Shown: positions 44,141 to 53,650, counted from the first letter of the stretch. The stretch is 64,000 nt of DNA from CAVVEC01 sp963770485 (GCA_963770485.1 CAVYPX010000003.1:45917-109916); one strand, 5' to 3'. Numbers and translations are program-made. The notes: generated by a model not told the origin, from the letters alone.

Positions 44141-45778
44141 GTGCCCTCTGCCAGACCCATCAAGACGCCCATATCGAAGGGCAGCGCTGCGTCTCCTGCA
44201 CGTTTGATCCCGGGGGAGCAAGCGTCGACCGGTAGTATTCCCCGCAAAAAACCTTCTTCGGCCATCCAGGATGGACGGTGGCCGGAGCAATGCGTGCTCG
44301 ATTTTCCCGCAGCGCCGGTGAGCAATCTTCTGCAGGTCCTTCCGCAAGTTGTGTTGCCCCAACCTTCGGTTCGCGGCGAGCGCTGGAGGCTGGCCGGGTG
44401 CGTCGCTGCCGATTTCTTCTTTATTGTTTTGGATTTTGTTGCCGTTAGCTATTTGTGTATGCTGGCGGAGACTGCCATCCGGCGCGACTTCCGAGCACTG
44501 CTCCGTTCCTTGCCCTTCCCATCATCAGCTCTAGGATTGCTGTTGCTCTACGGAGCCTTGTTCACGCTACTGGGTTACTCGGAGCGCCTTTACCATCCGG
44601 ACATCATTCGGTTGCCGAGGAGGGAACGTCTAGTCCTCGCCAAAGCCATGTTCTGGTCGACGGCACTGATGGCCGCGGCTATCGATTGGTCAGGGCTTCT
44701 GGTGATCTCAATCGGCACACTGGCTGCCAGCGCGCCGCTGAATTTCCTGGCGATGGCTGGCTGGCGAAATCAGTGGCGGCGCCTGGCTGCACGACACGCC
44801 CACAGCGGGCGCGACGCACGGCATGTGCTGATTGTTGGAGCCGGAAAGCTGGGGCGCAGACTGGCGGCCTACCTCGGCGAAGACCCTTTCGGCAAGCGCG
44901 TGGTGCGTGGATTCCTGGACGACTATGAGCCCCTCGGTGGGGATATATGTGGCCGAGTCGAAGATCTGGAGCGCATTGCGCGCACCGAATTTGTGGATGA
45001 AATCATTCTTACCATCCCCCAGCAGCGGGAGGTAGCGCAAAGGGTCATCCGGGAAGCGCGGCGCAACCGGATTGACGTCAAGGTGGTTCCCGATTTCTTT
45101 GGATTTGAACCCGGGCCGGGGGTCTTCGAGAGATTCGGCAACATACCGGTTCTGACCCTGCGCCAGGAGGAAACTCCGGCATTCGGTCTATTCCTCAAGC
45201 GCACGATGGATCTAGGGTCTTCCGCGGCCGGACTTTTACTGGCCGCGCCTCTGCTCGCGGCGATTGCACTGGCGATTCGGCTGGACTCACCGGGGCCGGC
45301 CCTTTACCAGGCGCCACGAGTTGGCCTGAAGGGAAGACGCTTCGATTGCTACAAGTTCCGCACCATGATCGCGGACGCCGACAAATTGAAACAGCAGTTG
45401 CGGACGCGTAACGAACGGCAAGGACCCACCTTTAAAATTGCCGGCGATCCTCGCATCACGCGAGTCGGGCGGCTGCTCCGCCGCTACAGCCTCGACGAAC
45501 TACCTCAGCTCTGGAACGTGTTCAAGGGCGAAATGAGCCTGGTGGGTCCGCGGCCGCACCCCCTCGACGATTTCGAGCAATACCAACTGGAGGATTTGCA
45601 GCGCCTGGAGGTCACACCGGGACTTACCGGGTTGTGGCAAGTGACAGCGCGCGGCGACCCGTCGTTCGAGCGCAATATGGCGCTCGACCTCGAATACATC
45701 GAACGCTGGACGCTGTGGACGGACCTCTGGATCTTGTACAAGACAACTTCCGTAGTTCTGCAGGGAACCGGCGCATAG
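44141..45778 (+). CDS. undecaprenyl-phosphate sugar-1-phosphate transferase (exopolysaccharide initiating enzyme, WbaP-like)
   Basis: A 545-aa protein from GTG 44141. A long charged N-terminus precedes several TM helices (AADFFFIVLDFVAVSYLCML, SSALGLLLLYGALFTLLGY). A CoA/NAD-binding-like middle region follows (VLIVGAGKLGRRLAAYLGEDPFG), then a TM/hairpin and the C-terminal bacterial sugar transferase domain (KRTMDLGSSAAGLLLAAPLLA, YKFRTMIADADKLKQQL, YSLDELPQLWNVFKGEMSLVGPRPH). It starts the repeat unit by attaching sugar-1-P to undecaprenyl phosphate. The DELPQLxNV and KFRTM motifs are intact. Confidence 0.92.
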   Translation: MPSARPIKTPISKGSAASPARLIPGEQASTGSIPRKKPSSAIQDGRWPEQCVLDFPAAPVSNLLQVLPQVVLPQPSVRGERWRLAGCVAADFFFIVLDFVAVSYLCMLAETAIRRDFRALLRSLPFPSSALGLLLLYGALFTLLGYSERLYHPDIIRLPRRERLVLAKAMFWSTALMAAAIDWSGLLVISIGTLAASAPLNFLAMAGWRNQWRRLAARHAHSGRDARHVLIVGAGKLGRRLAAYLGEDPFGKRVVRGFLDDYEPLGGDICGRVEDLERIARTEFVDEIILTIPQQREVAQRVIREARRNRIDVKVVPDFFGFEPGPGVFERFGNIPVLTLRQEETPAFGLFLKRTMDLGSSAAGLLLAAPLLAAIALAIRLDSPGPALYQAPRVGLKGRRFDCYKFRTMIADADKLKQQLRTRNERQGPTFKIAGDPRITRVGRLLRRYSLDELPQLWNVFKGEMSLVGPRPHPLDDFEQYQLEDLQRLEVTPGLTGLWQVTARGDPSFERNMALDLEYIERWTLWTDLWILYKTTSVVLQGTGA

Positions 45779-45779
45779 C

Positions 45780-47114
45780 ATGTCTGCCACCGCAAACCCA
45801 GCGATTCGCACATCAGGAATGGACGCACTTGTATGGACCATCAGAGCGTCGTTCCGCCCGCTGCATGCTTTGATCGTGGCACCTTCGTTCCTCTTCATCG
45901 CCACACTCGGCCTGATGCTCTTCCACTCGCCGGATTTTCATTTTCACTCCATTGACCGGGTTGCTTTTGGGGTGCTGATCTTTGTCGCGCTCTTGCGCGC
46001 ATGCGTGCTGCAACGCCCGCTACGAGTGAGCAGGCTGGTGACATGGCCGATGTTGGGTCTACTTTTGCTGGCCTTCTTCGGCGCGCTGGCCCAACCCTAT
46101 GAACCTGAGATCTGGAGCCTGTTTGCCGCCAAGTGGCTGGTGCCGTTCGCGCTCTTTCATTTGGCAGCATTCATCTTTGATGACGCGGCCTCTTTGCGCA
46201 GATTTGAGATCTTCACCTTAGCCGTGCTGGGATATCTTACCCTGATCGCGATCCTGTTCCTGGCGGATGCGAAGCCATTCATCTTTCCCCGGTTTATTTT
46301 GGATGAAGGGCTCGGGATCCATGCCGATCGGGCACGTGGACCGTTTCTGCAAGCCGTCGCCAATGGGGTCACGCTGAACTTGCTCGGCTTGGTTGCGCTG
46401 GACTCATTCCGCCGAAAACGCGTGCGGGCAGTGCCTGCCCTCCTGTTCTTCACCGCGCTGCCGCTGGCGATTGTCGCCACCAAGACTCGCGCCGTCTGGC
46501 TGTCGTTTGCTGCGTCTATTCTGGTTTTGCTCTTCTTTTCTCCCAGCCGGCGTTTGCGTCGCGCCTGCCTGTGTCTGGTGCTCGCTGGCGGTTTGGCTCT
46601 GGCTTCCTTGTTCGTTTTTGCAGACCCCAATACGCCGCTGAGCGCCCGCCTGGAGGAACGAGGGCCGGTCATGTTCCGGATGGCGGTTTACCAAGCCGGA
46701 TGGGAAATGTTTTTGCAGAAACCGATTTCCGGATGGGGCGCCACGCGCATGCAAGCGGAGCTATCGAACCGGATCAGCGATTTTCACCAGGAACAGTTCT
46801 TCTTTCACAACACTTATCTCGAAATTCTTGTGCAATACGGCCTGATCGGACTGGCGTTGTACCTCTGGGTTGTTATCGATCTGTTCCGCTTGGGTCGAAG
46901 GCGCCGTGGGCTCACCTTCTTTGCCGGCGGCGTTTTCCTCGATGAGCAATTCCGGTCGCTGTGGCCGTTGCTGGTCGGAGTGTACCTGGTGAACGGGTCC
47001 CTTGTGGTCATGAACTACCAGTTCGTGAATGGGTTCCTATTCACCCTGGCCGGGATGCTGGTCGCGCAGAACCGGCGAAGTGCGGAACTTCAAGCCAATG
47101 GCCTCGCAAGCTGA
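45780..47114 (+). CDS. O-antigen ligase/polymerase-type membrane protein (Wzy-like)
   Basis: A 444-aa protein with ten or more TM segments (LHALIVAPSFLFIATLGLML, IFVALLRACVLQRPLRV, MLGLLLLAFFGALAQ, IFTLAVLGYLTLIAILFL). A large loop carries FLQAVANGVTLNLLGLVALD, and the C-terminal end has FFHNTYLEILVQYGLIGLALYLWVVIDL. The H-N-x-x-L-E-x-L-V-x-x-G-L motif is typical of the Wzy/WaaL superfamily. It polymerises lipid-linked repeat units in the periplasm. The start is one base after the previous stop. Confidence 0.85.
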   Translation: MSATANPAIRTSGMDALVWTIRASFRPLHALIVAPSFLFIATLGLMLFHSPDFHFHSIDRVAFGVLIFVALLRACVLQRPLRVSRLVTWPMLGLLLLAFFGALAQPYEPEIWSLFAAKWLVPFALFHLAAFIFDDAASLRRFEIFTLAVLGYLTLIAILFLADAKPFIFPRFILDEGLGIHADRARGPFLQAVANGVTLNLLGLVALDSFRRKRVRAVPALLFFTALPLAIVATKTRAVWLSFAASILVLLFFSPSRRLRRACLCLVLAGGLALASLFVFADPNTPLSARLEERGPVMFRMAVYQAGWEMFLQKPISGWGATRMQAELSNRISDFHQEQFFFHNTYLEILVQYGLIGLALYLWVVIDLFRLGRRRRGLTFFAGGVFLDEQFRSLWPLLVGVYLVNGSLVVMNYQFVNGFLFTLAGMLVAQNRRSAELQANGLAS

Positions 47115-48492
47115 CGCAAGTGTCCTGCCCGCGATCGCGCTCGCCGGTGTTGCCGAGTGTGCTGCCTCCGCCGAGCCGGATGACTCGCCCCTCACCTCCG
47201 CCACCGTGCGCGGCGGCATGTACCTCGCCGGCCGATACGGCCTCGGAGTCATCGTCAGCCTGGGAAACATGCTGGTGATGACTTGGTGGATCGGGCCGCA
47301 CGCCTACGGTCTGTTCGTGACCGCGATCGGCCTGGTGGCATTCTTGTCCACCGTAGCGCGAGGCGGAGTGGACACCTACTTGGTGCGGAGCGAAACTGCG
47401 CCCGACGAGTATATGTACAACACGGCCGCCACACTCATCTTGGGTGTCTCGATCATGCTGGGACTGGCTGCCACCGCAGTGACTCCCCTGCTGGTCCGAT
47501 GGTACGGCAGCCGCGAATTTCTCTCACCTTACCTGGTACTGCTCCTGACCATCCCTGTGACGGCACTGACTGGGGTCCCAATGGCTAAGCTCGAACGGGA
47601 ACTGAATTTTCGCAGCATTGCCGGGATCGAGCTCGCCGGACAATCTCTCGGGCTGATGGTGGCAGTCGTGCTGGCCTGGGCGCGGACAGGAGTCTGGGCG
47701 CCGGTGGGCGGACTGATCGCATGGCAGACATTCACGTTATTCGCGGCAGTTGCCTCCGCTGCCCTCATTCCGCGTCTGCAATGGAATTCAGACCAGGCCC
47801 GAAGAATGCTGTCATTCGGAATCGGAATGACCGCATCGCTGCGCACCTGGCAGTTGCGGACCCTGGTCAATCCATTGCTGGTAGGACGGTTCGCAGGGGC
47901 CGAGGCCGTGGCGTTTGTAGCGCTGGCTCTCCGCATCGCCGAATCACTCGGAACTTTCCGCCTGGCCGCGGGGCGGATGGCCATTGCGGCCCTGGCGCGC
48001 TTGCAAGACCGGCGCGACGAATTCCGCAAAATGTTGGAGCGCGCCCTGTATCTCCAAGTGATCACTCTGGGGCCGCTCTTGTGTGCCTTTGCTTTGCTCG
48101 GGCCCTTCGTGCTGCGGCACGTCATCGGGATGAGATGGATGCCGAGCCTGACGGTCTATCCCTTCATCGCCGCCGGAGTGCTGGTGAACTCGGTTTACAA
48201 CCTGCAAGCCTCGGCGTTGTTCGTCGTCGGACGCCAATGGGCCGTGATGCGATCCTATAGCGTTCACGTGGCGCTTTTGGGAGGGGGCACGCTGTTCCTA
48301 CTGCCTCGCTTCGGCATCGCCGGTTACGGCTGGGCCGAACTGCTGGCCTGCTGCGCTTACTTTCTGATTCATGCCGGCCTGGCGCGAACGATCGGGATTT
48401 CGTATCGAAAGCTTGTTCCCTGGGTGGTGGCGTGCATCGTATTTCTTTTTCTCCCGCCGATATCACATGTCCTGGGCTGGAGCCTTCGCTAA
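47098..48492 (+). CDS. lipopolysaccharide/exopolysaccharide flippase (Wzx-like, MOP superfamily)
   Basis: About 464 aa from ATG 47098, overlapping the Wzy-like stop by 17 nt. Multiple TM helices are present: MYLAGRYGLGVIVSLGNMLVMTWWIGPHAYGLFVTAIGLVAFL, ATLILGVSIMLGLAATAVTPL, FLSPYLVLLLTIPVTAL. A typical MOP mid-region has MLSFGIGMTASLRTWQLRTLVNPLLVGRFAGAEAV. It moves undecaprenyl-linked repeats across the inner membrane. The Wzy-Wzx overlap indicates tight coupling in the operon. Confidence 0.88.
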   Translation: MASQADASVLPAIALAGVAECAASAEPDDSPLTSATVRGGMYLAGRYGLGVIVSLGNMLVMTWWIGPHAYGLFVTAIGLVAFLSTVARGGVDTYLVRSETAPDEYMYNTAATLILGVSIMLGLAATAVTPLLVRWYGSREFLSPYLVLLLTIPVTALTGVPMAKLERELNFRSIAGIELAGQSLGLMVAVVLAWARTGVWAPVGGLIAWQTFTLFAAVASAALIPRLQWNSDQARRMLSFGIGMTASLRTWQLRTLVNPLLVGRFAGAEAVAFVALALRIAESLGTFRLAAGRMAIAALARLQDRRDEFRKMLERALYLQVITLGPLLCAFALLGPFVLRHVIGMRWMPSLTVYPFIAAGVLVNSVYNLQASALFVVGRQWAVMRSYSVHVALLGGGTLFLLPRFGIAGYGWAELLACCAYFLIHAGLARTIGISYRKLVPWVVACIVFLFLPPISHVLGWSLR

Positions 48493-48553
48493 ATGAACGG
48501 AACTGCGATAGAACAATTTGAAATCCGGCCAACCTAGTTCGCCGATTTTCTAA

Positions 48554-49813
48554 GTGCCCACTGTTGCCTACCTCACGAACTCATTTCCTTCACCGGTCGA
48601 ACCCTACGTGGTGGAGGAGATTCAGGAATTGCGCAGTCGTGGAGTGGCCGTCCTCCCATGCAGCGCACGCCGCGTGAATCCTCCGCTCGACCATGGCCTC
48701 AAGTCTCTCGCCTCTGAAACACTTTGCTTGCAGCCCCTGCGGTTTGGGTTGCTGATCCGTGCGGTCTGGTTGTGTTTGCGAAAATTCTCCCGGTTGAAGG
48801 AGTTTTTTCATCGCGCGCTGTTGATGGGAAGCGAGCGGCCTCTGCGGCGATTGAGTGCGCTTCTGCACACCTGGCTCGGAGTCTACTTCGCGCTGCTGCT
48901 GCAAGAACACGGTGTCGAGCACATTCACGTGCACCACGGATATTTTTCGTCCTGGATCGCAATGGTGGCTGCCCGCTGCCTGGGAATCAGCTTCAGCATG
49001 ACGCTGCATGGATCGGATCTGCTCCTGCACGCCGCTTATCTCGACACCAAACTGAAGAACTGCAAGTTTTGCGTAACGGTCTCTGAATTCAACCGCAGGC
49101 ACATTCTCCAACACTACCCCCAAGTCGAGATGGACAAACTGATCGTGCAGCGCATGGGAGTCGATCTGCACGAAAAGGATCCGCCGCGCCCGGAATCACA
49201 ATCTGCGGACTCGCGCCTGGTCATGCTGGCCGTTGGGCGATTGCATCCCGTGAAGGACCACGTTTTTCTCATAAGAGCATGCCATCAATTGAAGGAACGT
49301 GGTCTGCGGTTTACGTGTCTGATCGCGGGGGATGGTCCAGAACGGACGTCCTTGGAACGCCTGATTCGTGACCTGGATCTCCAGGCGGAGGTCAGGCTGC
49401 TTGGCCACTTGTCGCACGAGCATCTTGATCCTTATTACGCCAGCTCCGACCTGGTCGTGCTTACCAGTCGCAGCGAGGGCATTCCACTCGTGCTGATGGA
49501 AGCGATGGCTCACGGCAAACCTGTGCTCGCCCCCGCCATTACCGGCATCCCCGAGTTGGTAGTACATGGAAAGACCGGTTTTCTGTATCGGCCCGGCGAC
49601 CTGCACGATTTCGTGGCTCAAGCGGAACTGATCGCTAATTCTCAATTCGCCCTCGGCCCGCTGCGCCGCGCGGCGCGCCAGCATGTGCTGGAGCACTTCA
49701 ATCGAAAAAAGAACCTTGCGGCCTTCGCCGATCTTTTTATCGCGGGCATCGGTTTCGCGCGCATCGGTCGCACGGTAGAAAGCAACTGTTATGAAGATCC
49801 TGTTCTGCAATAA
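48554..49813 (+). CDS. glycosyltransferase family 4 (GT-B)
   Basis: A 419-aa protein from GTG 48554. The N-terminal acceptor domain has VAYLTNSFPSPVEPYVVEEI, HIHVHHGYFSSWIAMVAARC and MTLHGSDLLLH. The C-terminal nucleotide-sugar domain has MLAVGRLHPVKDHVFLIRACHQL and LIAGDGPERTSLERLIRDL. The EX7E region is SRSEGIPLVLMEAMAHGKPVLA. It adds a sugar to the repeat unit on the cytosolic face. It overlaps the next gene by 23 nt. Confidence 0.92.
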   Translation: MPTVAYLTNSFPSPVEPYVVEEIQELRSRGVAVLPCSARRVNPPLDHGLKSLASETLCLQPLRFGLLIRAVWLCLRKFSRLKEFFHRALLMGSERPLRRLSALLHTWLGVYFALLLQEHGVEHIHVHHGYFSSWIAMVAARCLGISFSMTLHGSDLLLHAAYLDTKLKNCKFCVTVSEFNRRHILQHYPQVEMDKLIVQRMGVDLHEKDPPRPESQSADSRLVMLAVGRLHPVKDHVFLIRACHQLKERGLRFTCLIAGDGPERTSLERLIRDLDLQAEVRLLGHLSHEHLDPYYASSDLVVLTSRSEGIPLVLMEAMAHGKPVLAPAITGIPELVVHGKTGFLYRPGDLHDFVAQAELIANSQFALGPLRRAARQHVLEHFNRKKNLAAFADLFIAGIGFARIGRTVESNCYEDPVLQ

Positions 49814-52235
49814 ATACAACTTTCCCTTCAGCGGTACCGAGGTTTACCTGTTCGAACTGATGGATCTGCTGCGAGCGCAAGGCCATGAGGTTGCCTTGTT
49901 CTCAATGAAAGATGCGCGCGGCCAGCCGACGCCCTACGACCAATACTTCGTGCCTCATGTGGATTTCAAGGCCCCCAACCACGGACCTTGGGCACGAACC
50001 AGGCTGGCGGCCCACGCCATTTATTCCACCGAGGCGCGCCGCCGGCTGCGAATGATGCTCGCGGCGTTTCAGCCCGACATCGCCCATGTCCGCAACATCT
50101 ACCACCATCTCTCGCCGTCGATTCTTTGGGAGCTGAAAGCGCAGGGGATCCCGGTCCTCTACCACCTCAACGATTTCAAGCTGCTTTGCCCCACTTACAA
50201 CCTAGTGGCCAATGGATCTGCCTGTGAGCATCCTTGCACTGGGAACTTCTGGCATGTTCTGAGTGAAGGCTGCTACCCCGGGCCACGGGGCTCCGCGCTG
50301 GTGCTGGTGGCCGAAGCCTATTTCCACTACTGGCTCGGAACTTACCGCAAGTGCGTCGATCATTTCCTCACCCCGAGCCAGTTCGCCAGGAACAAGCTAG
50401 TGCAGCATGGCTTCGACGCCAACAAGATCACCGTGCTTCCTCATTTCCAGAAGTTGCCGGCCCAGAACCCGCCAGATCCCGCGCCCGACGCGCCGATCCT
50501 ATACTTTGGCCGGCTTTCGCCGGAGAAAGGAATTGCTGACCTCCTGCGCGCCATGCAACACCTGCCCCATGTTCGTCTGCAAATTGCCGGTGACGGACCG
50601 CTGCGGCTGGAGCTTGAAACCCTGCCCTGCGGGCTGAGCCTGCAGAATGTCGAATTCACCGGGCATGTAAGTGGTCCCGCCCTCGATCAGATGATCGCTT
50701 CATCTCGCTTCACCGTGCTACCTTCGCACGCTTATGAAACGCTGGGCAAGAGCATTCTCGAATCCTACGCATGGTCGCGGCCCGTGGTGGCGTCCGATTT
50801 GGGCTCGCGGCGCGAACTTGTTGATCCCGGCAAGACTGGACTCCTCTATGAAGTGGGGAACGTGGAGCAACTCGCAGAATCGATGTCTTACCTTGCGGAG
50901 CGGCCGCAGTTGGCAGCGGAAATGGGCGCTGCCGGACGCCATGTTGTGGAAACCCAGCACGCGCCAGAAACTCACTATCGGGCCCTGGTGCAGCTTTATG
51001 AGCAGATGAAGTCGCGGACGCAAAACCCTCGCAGGCCCCAGATTCTTCCGGCCGCAAAGCCCCCCCTGCGGGTCGCCTTTATCGGAGCACGCGGTGTGGC
51101 CTCGAAGTACAGTGGAATCGAAACCTATTACGAAGAAGTCGGAGAACGCCTGGCGGGGATGGGCTATGAAGTCACCGCTTACTGCCGCACTTACTTCACG
51201 CCGCCTCTGGCAACTTACAAGGGAATGCGGCTGGTTCGCCTGCCGACCATCCGGTCCAAGCATCTGGAAACCCTGGTACACACCTTCTTGAGCACCCTTC
51301 ATGCGATGTTCAGCCATTGTGACATCGTGCATTATCATGCCCTGGGTCCGGCGCTCTTTTCGTTCTTCCCACGCCTCCTTGGGAAGAAGACAGTCGTAAC
51401 CGTTCAAGGATTGGATTGGCAAAGAAAAAAGTGGGGCCGCGCGGCCTCTCTGATTCTTCGCCTCGGAGAACTAGCGTCGGCGCGGCTGCCGAACCGCACC
51501 TTGGTTGTGTCCCAGGTGCTGCAGGATCGCTATCTCGCGCGTTACGGAGCCGAAACTACTTACGTACCCAATGGCGGCACGATTCGCGAACGAGGCGCAC
51601 CCTCGACAATCCTGGAGTGGGGGCTCGAACCGGACAATTACATTCTGTTTCTGGGCCGTTTCTCCCCGGAGAAAAATTGCCGCCTGCTGATTGAGGCGTA
51701 TGAACGCCTCGATACCCGCGCGAAGCTGGTACTGGCTGGAGGCTCGAGTCACACCGATATGTATGTGGATGAATTGCGCCAGCACCAGAGCAACAAGATC
51801 CTCTTCCTCGACTGGATTTCAGGAAACGCTCTGAATGAATTGCTGACCAATGCAGCTTTGTTCGTCTTGCCCTCGGACTTGGAAGGGCTCTCCCTGGCGC
51901 TACTCGATGCGATGGGTGCCGGCATTTGCGTGCTGGCCAGTGACATTGCGGAGAACCTGGAAGTAATCGAAGGTGCGGGCTTCACCTTCCGCCGCGGAGA
52001 TGTACACGACCTGGAGTACATGCTACGGGTGCTCCTTTCTGATGGCGAAGGCCGTGCGACAGCCGGCCGGGCGGCGCAGCAGCGAGTCCGCGATCATTAC
52101 CTGTGGCCGCGGATCGCGGCTGAAGTCGGGCAGGTCTATGAAGAATTGGTTCGGCCGACGGAGCGCACCAAGGTTTGCCCCGTAGCGAAAACTCCGGCCA
52201 ACGCGAAATCGGAATCGCCCGGGCACGCGGCATGA
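49791..52235 (+). CDS. fusion of two GT4 glycosyltransferases
   Basis: The 814-aa protein is two complete GT-B enzymes. GT 1 (residues ~1-400) starts KILFCNKYNFPFSGTEVYLFELM, with PILYFGRLSPEKGIADLLRAMQ and VTGHVS-like acceptor loops, ending at SHAYETLGKSILESYAWSRPVVASD. GT 2 (residues ~425-790) starts RVAFIGARGVASKYSGIETYYEEVGERL, with VTVQGLDWQRKKWGRAA, YILFLGRFSPEKNCRLLIEAYERL and DLEGLSLALLDAMGAGICVLASD. Each half has its own nucleotide-sugar binding and EX7E-like site, so the protein could add two sugars in sequence. Last gene of the exopolysaccharide operon. Confidence 0.9.
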   Translation: MKILFCNKYNFPFSGTEVYLFELMDLLRAQGHEVALFSMKDARGQPTPYDQYFVPHVDFKAPNHGPWARTRLAAHAIYSTEARRRLRMMLAAFQPDIAHVRNIYHHLSPSILWELKAQGIPVLYHLNDFKLLCPTYNLVANGSACEHPCTGNFWHVLSEGCYPGPRGSALVLVAEAYFHYWLGTYRKCVDHFLTPSQFARNKLVQHGFDANKITVLPHFQKLPAQNPPDPAPDAPILYFGRLSPEKGIADLLRAMQHLPHVRLQIAGDGPLRLELETLPCGLSLQNVEFTGHVSGPALDQMIASSRFTVLPSHAYETLGKSILESYAWSRPVVASDLGSRRELVDPGKTGLLYEVGNVEQLAESMSYLAERPQLAAEMGAAGRHVVETQHAPETHYRALVQLYEQMKSRTQNPRRPQILPAAKPPLRVAFIGARGVASKYSGIETYYEEVGERLAGMGYEVTAYCRTYFTPPLATYKGMRLVRLPTIRSKHLETLVHTFLSTLHAMFSHCDIVHYHALGPALFSFFPRLLGKKTVVTVQGLDWQRKKWGRAASLILRLGELASARLPNRTLVVSQVLQDRYLARYGAETTYVPNGGTIRERGAPSTILEWGLEPDNYILFLGRFSPEKNCRLLIEAYERLDTRAKLVLAGGSSHTDMYVDELRQHQSNKILFLDWISGNALNELLTNAALFVLPSDLEGLSLALLDAMGAGICVLASDIAENLEVIEGAGFTFRRGDVHDLEYMLRVLLSDGEGRATAGRAAQQRVRDHYLWPRIAAEVGQVYEELVRPTERTKVCPVAKTPANAKSESPGHAA

Positions 52236-52261
52236 CTCACCTCGGAGATTTACCTGCGTAA

Positions 52262-52299
52262 GGGCGGACGCCCTCCTTCGACTTCGCTCAGGACCCGCC
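52262..52299 (+). repeat. 38-bp dispersed repeat, copy 2
   Basis: Identical to 26296-26333 over 38 bp. It lies just after the exopolysaccharide operon and before the second MITE-like copy. It ends at GACCCGCC. Confidence 0.75.
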
Positions 52300-52335
52300 C
52301 AGCGAAGCGAAACCCCGCAACCCTCTTGCATTTCA

Positions 52336-52550
52336 GGTAGCCGCTCAGTTTGATTTGTCATCCCGAGCTAGCGTTCTTTGCGCAGCCAGAGCCTGCCCTG
52401 AGCGCAGTCGAAGGGGATCTGGGCGAGGCGCCCGGACCGGGGTCCCCAGCACGCCCGGTTTTGGCGTGCTGGGGTGGTGGAAGCGTCGCGTTCTTTGCGA
52501 CGCACGAATCGCGTGTTTGGCTCGCTTCCACATTGAACTGAGCCAACACC
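52336..52550. mobile_element. diverged MITE-like element, copy 2 (with internal insertion)
   Basis: Starts GGTAGCCGCTCAGTTTGAT and ends near the inverse of GGTGTTGGCTCAGTTCAAT, a degraded version of the 24620 element's terminal repeats. The interior keeps CGTTCTTTGCGCAG, GGGATCTGGGCGAG and the hairpin arms. It has about 70 extra bases, including CCTGAGCGCAGTCGAAGG and a CCAGCACGCC/GGCGTGCTGG palindrome. No target-site duplication is left. An older, composite copy. Confidence 0.75.
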
Positions 52551-52584
52551 CATCTTGGCCGCTTGCTAAATCAAAGCCTTTAGC

Positions 52585-52602
52585 GGATAATAACTATTAT
52601 CC
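52585..52602. promoter_or_regulatory. PerR/Fur-type operator upstream of the Fur-family gene
   Basis: GGATAATAACTATTATCC has 8-bp arms around a 2-bp centre and closely resembles the PerR box core (ATAATnnTATTAT). It ends 7 nt before the ATG of the Fur-family gene, covering the place of a ribosome-binding site, so binding would block transcription or start of translation. Confidence 0.75.
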
Positions 52603-52609
52603 TTTGAAA

Positions 52610-53056
52610 ATGCTTACTCCGGCCAACTTTCGGACGCTGTGTCATCGGCGCCAGCTTGCCGCTACTCACCAGCGCCAGGTGATTTATGAGACGGTCATGT
52701 CTCTGCCGGGGCATCCCAGCCCGGAAGACATCTATGACCGGGCGAGAAAGAAAGTTCCCTCCATTTCATTGGCAACCGTCTACAAAAACATCCGCACTTT
52801 TCTCGACAGCGGTATGCTGCGGGAAGTGAGCCTGCACCATGGATCCTTGCGGGTGGAGTCAAACCCTCAGCCGCATCACCATTTGGTCTGTGTCAGTTGC
52901 AAGACGATCATGGATCTGGACGAGTCCGGCCTGGGGCCATTGCGCTTCCGGCGAAAACTTCCCCGAGGCTTTCAGGTAAAACGTATCGCCGTAGACATCC
53001 TCGGGATTTGTGCAACCTGCGCGTCGAAGCGGGCGCGCAAAAGCCGCAAACTTTGA
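52610..53056 (+). CDS. Fur-family regulator, PerR-like
   Basis: A 148-aa protein from ATG 52610 (the open frame upstream to 52355 crosses the MITE copy). The winged helix has ATHQRQVIYETVMSLPGHPSPEDIYDRARKKVPSISLATVYKNIRTF. The dimerisation/metal domain has PHHHLVCVSCKTIMDL and ILGICATCASKR, holding two CxxC zinc-binding pairs. It is followed by ahpC and ahpD, and preceded by a PerR-box-like palindrome, so a peroxide-sensing role is favoured over iron-uptake control. No clear Shine-Dalgarno is present because the operator occupies its place. Confidence 0.88.
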   Translation: MLTPANFRTLCHRRQLAATHQRQVIYETVMSLPGHPSPEDIYDRARKKVPSISLATVYKNIRTFLDSGMLREVSLHHGSLRVESNPQPHHHLVCVSCKTIMDLDESGLGPLRFRRKLPRGFQVKRIAVDILGICATCASKRARKSRKL

Positions 53057-53087
53057 ATTCAAACTTTATTCTTAGGAGAGAAAGATT

Positions 53088-53633
53088 ATGTTAGGTGTAG
53101 GAGAAAAATTCCCATCATTCTCGCTGACTGCGACCGTCAGCACGGAAAAAGACCCGCAGAAAGCCTTCAAAACCATCACCGACCTCGACTATTCGGGCAA
53201 ATGGAAGGTGTACTTTTTCTGGCCCAAGGACTTTACCTTCGTCTGCCCAACCGAAATCACGGGCTTTGCCAAGCTGAACAAGCAATTCCGCGATCGCGAT
53301 ACGCAGATTCTAGGGGGAAGCATCGACTCGGAGTGGGTGCACCACGCATGGCGTACGCACCACGCCGATCTGAAAGACCTGCCCTTTCCCATGCTGTCTG
53401 ATATCAAACGTGACCTGTGCGAACAGCTGGGCATTCTGGACCCCCAGGGAGGTGTTGCGCAGCGCGCCACCTTCATCGTGGACCCGGATGGCGTGATCCG
53501 CTTCGTTTACGTGACCGACGGCGCTGTCGGCCGCAATCCTGACGAGGTTTTGCGCGTGCTGGATGCTCTGCAGACCGATGAGCTCTGCCCCTGCAACTGG
53601 CACAAGGGCGAAGCCACGCTGCAAATCGCGTGA
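53088..53633 (+). CDS. ahpC: peroxiredoxin, AhpC/TSA family
   Basis: The 181-aa 2-Cys peroxiredoxin has peroxidatic Cys53 in FTFVCPTEI and resolving-type cysteines in ELCPCNWHKG (167 and 169), a C-terminal CxC-like pair seen in AhpC of the mycobacterial type reduced by AhpD. It reduces H2O2 and organic peroxides in the cytosol. A strong ribosome-binding site (AGGAGAG) precedes it. It lies 31 nt after the Fur/PerR gene and is probably cotranscribed. Confidence 0.94.
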   Translation: MLGVGEKFPSFSLTATVSTEKDPQKAFKTITDLDYSGKWKVYFFWPKDFTFVCPTEITGFAKLNKQFRDRDTQILGGSIDSEWVHHAWRTHHADLKDLPFPMLSDIKRDLCEQLGILDPQGGVAQRATFIVDPDGVIRFVYVTDGAVGRNPDEVLRVLDALQTDELCPCNWHKGEATLQIA

Positions 53634-53650
53634 GCCTTGTTGAATAACCG

